Assembly: GCF_000220175.1 (NCBI RefSeq)
Contig: NZ_AFPU01000001.1
Span: 1,151,512 to 1,215,511, forward strand
DNA from: Nitrosarchaeum koreense MY1
GTDB taxonomy: Archaea; Thermoproteota; Nitrososphaeria; Nitrososphaerales; Nitrosopumilaceae
Length of the DNA: 64,000 nt
Direction of reading: 5' to 3'
In this document: positions 60,594-64,000 of the stretch, in pieces
Layout: every line of letters starts with the position of its first letter
Position numbering within the stretch: position 1 is the stretch's first letter
Notes under the pieces: model-generated
What the model saw: the letters and a program-made list of their open reading frames with translations, nothing else
Told to the model about the DNA's origin: nothing
Database searches by the model: none
Translations under genes and position numbers: made by a program

Positions 60594-61871
60594 TTGAATT
60601 TAAAGATATTATTTCTAATTGTTACAGTATTTACTTTTGCAGGATTGTTATTTTCAACGTCATACGCTGATGTAGCATCACCAAAAAAGCAATTATCTTT
60701 TGGGATCGATCTAGAAGATATTTCATGCAAGGAAGGATTTATGCGCGTATATTTACTAGAACATGAAACGCCTTCATGCATAAAGATTTCATCAGTAAAA
60801 AAATTAGTGCAGAGATATATGATTTCAGATTTTGATCTAAAGCAGTTTGAAAAGAAAGAAAAAACAACACTTCAAGAAGTTGGTTCTGTTAAAATAGAAT
60901 CCACTGTTCAATCCCTTTCAAAATCTGGTAAATCGCAGATTCCGGTATATGATGTGATATTCAATGTTTGTTCCATATCGCAATCTATTGAATCACCAGT
61001 AATTGAACTTAAATCAAATGCCGAAAAAAAACAAATCCAACTTGCAAATAGTATAGAAGCAAAATCATGCCAAATATCTGTAGGACAAATTCAGGCTACC
61101 AATCCAGAATCAATATCAATACAGCTAATTAACAAGGGTACAATTTCTCAAAAAATTAATGATTTAACGATAACCATTAATAATTTACAACTTGAGCTTG
61201 AAATTCAAAGAAAAAATCTATCAGAATTAATCAAGTCTGAAAAATCACTTGAAGTAAGCTCAACAATTGAACAGATTTCTAAACTAAGAAAACAGACTAA
61301 TGATGTACGTGATGAACTTAATTCATATTTATTATCATTGAATCTTACACCTACAACTACTAAAGATACTTTAAAGATACCAACACCAACGCCGCGAAAA
61401 GCATCAGAAGGAATGACTGTTAAAATTATTTCAAAATACGATAATCCAATAAAAAATAATTACGATATTGCATTTGAAGCATGTTCAGGAAAAGAAATTT
61501 TGAGAATCCCCATAGTTACAGTAAGTTCAGATTTAGAATCAAAGACAACTCAATTAGGGGATAAAATATCTCCAAACTCTTGTTTGATTTCTGGAACTAA
61601 GATAAGTGCCAGTGATCCAAATACTATCCAAATAAGATATCAAGATAGCGGTGTAAAAGCCCAACAAGTAGATGATTTAGATAAAAAACTAGATGAATTA
61701 AATAAACAATTCTCAGAAGTGAAAAAATCGCTTAATGACTTAATCAATCTCAAACCTCGTCCAGTAGACTTTGCTAAAAAGGCAGATGATATATCACAAA
61801 ATATCATTAAATTAAGAGACGAAATTTTACACACAAAGTCTTTAAAATATAAAATTTTGAGTACTGAATAA
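60594..61871 (+). CDS. Exported two-module protein with coiled coils (425 aa)
   Basis: A signal peptide (about 4-24, KILFLIVTVFTFAGLLFSTSYA) is followed by two similar modules. Each has a beta-rich part with paired cysteines (YDVIFNVCSISQSIESP and YDIAFEACSGKEILRIP, then a later Cys in KSCQISVGQI and NSCLISGTKI), and each ends in a coiled coil (about 185-245 and 355-415). The internal duplication is clear. Start TTG 60594. Probably surface-exposed; function unknown. Confidence 0.72.
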   Translation: MNLKILFLIVTVFTFAGLLFSTSYADVASPKKQLSFGIDLEDISCKEGFMRVYLLEHETPSCIKISSVKKLVQRYMISDFDLKQFEKKEKTTLQEVGSVKIESTVQSLSKSGKSQIPVYDVIFNVCSISQSIESPVIELKSNAEKKQIQLANSIEAKSCQISVGQIQATNPESISIQLINKGTISQKINDLTITINNLQLELEIQRKNLSELIKSEKSLEVSSTIEQISKLRKQTNDVRDELNSYLLSLNLTPTTTKDTLKIPTPTPRKASEGMTVKIISKYDNPIKNNYDIAFEACSGKEILRIPIVTVSSDLESKTTQLGDKISPNSCLISGTKISASDPNTIQIRYQDSGVKAQQVDDLDKKLDELNKQFSEVKKSLNDLINLKPRPVDFAKKADDISQNIIKLRDEILHTKSLKYKILSTE

Positions 61872-61925
61872 TTTCTTGTTTGAAAATTTCTTGTAGATAA
61901 AAAAATAATAAATTTTTAAAGAAAA

Positions 61926-62507
61926 TTAGATTTTAAGATTACCAGATTTGATATGTTTGTATTTTGATAAATCTAAAATATTATCTATTTTAATATCGGA
62001 TTGATATTTAGCGTTTACATATGTCCTATAATCATTACATGTGTCCTTTTTTAGAATTTTGTTTGTGACCCCAATGTATTGTTCAGATTTTGACTGTATT
62101 AGAAAAGAAGGTTTTAGAATTGTGGAATCTGCACATGCTTTGAATTTAACTAAAAACTTTTCAGAATCGGTAGGAATTGAATACAATATCTTAACATCTG
62201 CTTTTTTACCCAGTTTATTGTGAGATAATAATTCAAGATTTGAATAATATTTATCAATTTTACTTTTTCCGACAAAATTCCAATCTGAATTTTTGTAAAG
62301 TTTTATACAATTGTATATAGATTGTCTGTCCTTATATTTTTCTTGGAATTTCTGATTTCCCATCTCTTTGTATCGAACATACATTTGTTTACACATATTT
62401 TCATCGACTTTCACCTCAGCGAAGGATAACGGAAGTACAATCACAGGTAACAATAATAAAAAAATAGAAAAAATACCCAATCGGTTTAGATTATGTTTAG
62501 TTTTCAT
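61926..62507 (-). CDS. Exported protein of unknown function (193 aa)
   Basis: A signal peptide (about 10-30, LGIFSIFLLLLPVIVLPLSFAEV) precedes a domain with four cysteines (MCKQMY, YNCIKLY, FKACADS and DTCNDYR) likely forming disulfides. The KFLVKFKACADS part resembles the cysteine modules of the neighbouring protein at 60594, so the two convergent genes may encode related surface domains. ATG 62507 is chosen; a TTG just before adds one residue. Confidence 0.65.
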   Translation of the reverse strand: MKTKHNLNRLGIFSIFLLLLPVIVLPLSFAEVKVDENMCKQMYVRYKEMGNQKFQEKYKDRQSIYNCIKLYKNSDWNFVGKSKIDKYYSNLELLSHNKLGKKADVKILYSIPTDSEKFLVKFKACADSTILKPSFLIQSKSEQYIGVTNKILKKDTCNDYRTYVNAKYQSDIKIDNILDLSKYKHIKSGNLKI

Positions 62508-62656
62508 CAAATCACTTGAAAAAAATTTGAAGAAGCAAATACAATTATTGAAGATAAAAGAACTTGGGCTGTAAACGATGCCGGTGTATAATTGATTTCT
62601 TCGATTTTTTGTATTTTCGTATTTGATTTGCTAAATTAATAGTATTATTGTATAAT

Positions 62657-62677
62657 TATTGGTTTGTGGCATGCCAT
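62657..62677 (+). repeat. 21-bp inverted repeat containing GGCATGCC, copy 2
   Basis: Identical to the minus strand at 59171-59191. Here the open frame after ATGCCA stops at once (TAG), so no gene starts; it looks like a duplicated promoter/start region. It lies 42 nt from the CCA end of tRNA-Ser. Confidence 0.8.
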
Positions 62678-62718
62678 AGATGAGAAAAGAGTATTTCTCA
62701 TTTAGATAATGAATTCTA

Positions 62719-62805
62719 TGGCGCGGGGAGAGGGATTTGAACCCACGGGTCATTGCTGACATGGGATTAGCAATCCCACGCCCTACCAAGCTAGGCGATC
62801 CCCGC
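62719..62805 (-). tRNA. tRNA-Ser (anticodon GCU)
   Basis: On the minus strand the acceptor strands GCGGGGA and TCCCCGC pair fully, the D arm is GCC/GGC, and the anticodon arm is TGGGA-TTGCTAA-TCCCA with anticodon GCU. A long variable arm (TGTCAGCAATGACC) shows a class II tRNA, as expected for Ser. The T arm has one mismatched pair. G73 and an encoded CCA (62719-62721) follow. There is no intron. Confidence 0.93.
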
Positions 62806-62837
62806 ACAGACTGCCTTGAATTAATCTGTAAATAAAT

Positions 62838-63584
62838 TCATTCGTCCCCAAATTGGTGGTAATTAGTCACAATATCATCAAGTTTCATTCTTTTCCCACC
62901 CACAATTTTTAGTTCAACATTGATAGATTTGTTGGAGATAGTAATGATGTTGTATGTGTTTTCAAACAATCCTCTAACCCTTTCAGATGTAGCAGTTCCG
63001 GCATTTACAACCATTAGTTTTCCAAAATTCCATTCCCACGGTCTATGTTTATGACCACATAAAACAAGATCAACTTTAGTATCAAGTATAGTTCTTAAAA
63101 CATCTCCTGCATCTACTACAGTTAATTGATCAGAACCAGTATCTGGAATTGCTATCAAATGATGATGCATTGCCAAGATCTTTATTTTGTCTTTGTATTT
63201 TTTCATGGTTCGCTCAAGCCACAAGTTTTGACGATATCCCACCTCACCTTCATTTCTATCAGGACGAGCAGTTCCAAGTGTTACCAAAACAACGTCATCA
63301 CTTAATTCATTTATTGCTTCAAAGGGGAAAAATTTTTTGAATAATAGATAACCGGTGTTTCTATAGTCATGATTCCCGCTAATAGTAATAATTTTTTTAG
63401 TGTTAAATTTTGTCAATAATGTCTTACATTCTTCATATTCTTGCATTAGTCCTTCATTTGTAAGATCACCAGTAACAACGATAACATCTGGATTAAGTTG
63501 ATTTACCTCATCAACAAGTTGATCAAACTTATTTTGAAGAAATTGTGAACCTACATGAAGATCAGAAATTTGTACAATTAGCAT
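62838..63584 (-). CDS. Metallophosphoesterase (class III cyclic nucleotide phosphodiesterase-like)
   Basis: A 248-residue calcineurin-type phosphoesterase with the whole dimetal motif set: QISDLHVGS (about 5-13), VVTGDLTNEG (about 39-48), TISGNHDYRN (about 68-77), MHHHLIA (about 140-146) and CGHKHRPW (about 184-191). The layout matches Icc/CpdA-like enzymes. ATG 63584, directly before the first motif strand, is the right start; an upstream in-frame ATG would add 32 residues with no family match. It is divergent from the dehydrogenase gene. Confidence 0.87.
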   Translation of the reverse strand: MLIVQISDLHVGSQFLQNKFDQLVDEVNQLNPDVIVVTGDLTNEGLMQEYEECKTLLTKFNTKKIITISGNHDYRNTGYLLFKKFFPFEAINELSDDVVLVTLGTARPDRNEGEVGYRQNLWLERTMKKYKDKIKILAMHHHLIAIPDTGSDQLTVVDAGDVLRTILDTKVDLVLCGHKHRPWEWNFGKLMVVNAGTATSERVRGLFENTYNIITISNKSINVELKIVGGKRMKLDDIVTNYHQFGDE

Positions 63585-63692
63585 TTTTCTTAATGTAGTA
63601 AATTCCGCTATTAAACTATCTCTATAGTATCTATGTAAACAATCCAGACTCAAGGTAGGATTAAATAATAAACACCGCAACTTTTTCCAGTT

Positions 63693-64000
63693 TTGAGCAA
63701 AAAAGCTGCAGTGATGAGAGGGGATGGTATAGGTCCTGAAGTAGTAGATTCTATGCTCAGAGTTTTAAAAGAATGCAATTCCCAAACAGAAATTATTCTT
63801 TGCGAGGCAGGCTCTGAACAGTGGGATAAAAACGGAAGAAAAGATAAATCATACATCCCAGATGCCACAATGAAGACTCTAGAAGAGACAGATGCTTGTT
63901 TTAAAGGGCCGACAACAACAATACCGGTACCAGATGCACCAAGAAGTGTAGCTGTTACATTACGTCAAAAATTTGAATTATACTCTAACATTAGACCAAC
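63693..64000 (+). CDS. Isocitrate/isopropylmalate dehydrogenase family protein, partial
   Basis: Only the first 102 codons are inside the window. It opens KAAVMRGDGIGPEVVDSMLRVL, the beta-decarboxylating dehydrogenase start with GDGIGPE (nucleotide and substrate contacts), and continues with FKGPTTTIP, then RQKFELYSNIRP (about 91-102), which has one of the substrate Arg residues. It could be isocitrate, homoisocitrate or 3-isopropylmalate dehydrogenase; the substrate-specifying part lies beyond the edge. In a genome using the aminoadipate route, homoisocitrate activity is possible. Start TTG 63693. Confidence 0.82.
   Translation, partial: MSKKAAVMRGDGIGPEVVDSMLRVLKECNSQTEIILCEAGSEQWDKNGRKDKSYIPDATMKTLEETDACFKGPTTTIPVPDAPRSVAVTLRQKFELYSNIRP

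Noticed and set aside
62838-63680. Longer metallophosphoesterase with 32 extra N-terminal residues
   Set aside because: The family starts directly with the QISDLH strand, and the extension would overlap the promoter region of the divergent dehydrogenase gene.

Overview
The window looks like a chromosome segment of a marine ammonia-oxidising archaeon (Thaumarchaeota/Nitrososphaeria, close to Nitrosopumilus). The evidence is the AT-rich composition, archaeal information-processing genes (DnaG primase, 20S proteasome alpha, diphthine synthase, CTP-dependent riboflavin kinase), a eukaryote-type topoisomerase IB (a known thaumarchaeal hallmark), two adjacent enzymes of the thaumarchaeal 3-hydroxypropionate/4-hydroxybutyrate carbon-fixation cycle, LysW-mediated lysine/arginine synthesis, many TTG starts and apparently leaderless genes. 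Taxonomy is inferred from gene content, not from a search.

1-4.6 kb: 5' part of a MetH-type homocysteine methyltransferase (runs off the left edge), an MFS permease, and a three-gene ABC importer of the nitrate/sulfonate/taurine type. 4.7-16.2 kb: a long amino-acid operon, argG-lysW-lysX-lysY-lysZ-lysJ-Lrp regulator, then homocitrate-synthase-like lysS with a second lysW-lysX pair, lysK, dphB (fused to DUF357) and an FAD-synthetase-like gene facing a riboflavin kinase. The amino acids are carried on the C-terminus of LysW; the second LysW ends in Gln instead of Glu. 16.2-33.3 kb: mostly conserved chromosome: dnaG, IscA-like protein, hydroxypropionyl-CoA dehydratase/crotonyl-CoA hydratase, ADP-forming hydroxypropionate-CoA ligase, amidotransferase, small Toprim protein, glutamate dehydrogenase, proteasome alpha, methyltransferase, MFS, PII, TatA, DNA methyltransferase, DUF1998 helicase, SDR and topoisomerase IB.

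33.4-49.15 kb: an integrated element of about 15.6 kb. An intron-containing tRNA(CAU) gene is followed directly by a tyrosine integrase and by a remnant of a second integrase. A 20-nt copy of the tRNA 3' end recurs at 49.13 kb as the far attachment site. No capsid or replication gene is visible. The cargo is two CPA2 cation/proton antiporters, a Rieske-flavodoxin fusion, a CDGSH Fe-S protein, a two-domain VOC protein, a FilR1-like regulator, a multicopper oxidase fused to a plastocyanin-like domain, an ArsB/NhaD-type permease, a UspA protein, and a dense cluster of 29-57-codon genes. That cluster includes three paralogous one-helix membrane proteins and a stand-alone TFB-like zinc ribbon, with a duplicated upstream sequence. 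Four copies of a 31-bp repeat and two copies of a 65-bp repeat punctuate the element, so it is probably a composite of several events.

49.2-64 kb: lineage-specific chromosome rich in small zinc-ribbon and secreted proteins: an SGRGT-repeat protein, a DM13 protein with nine identical 18-nt repeats, a Trm112-like methyltransferase, a SirB1-like protein with a partner, a dCache histidine kinase and response regulator, secreted thaumarchaeal repeat proteins, tRNA-Ser(GCU), a metallophosphoesterase, and the start of an isocitrate/isopropylmalate-type dehydrogenase running off the right edge.
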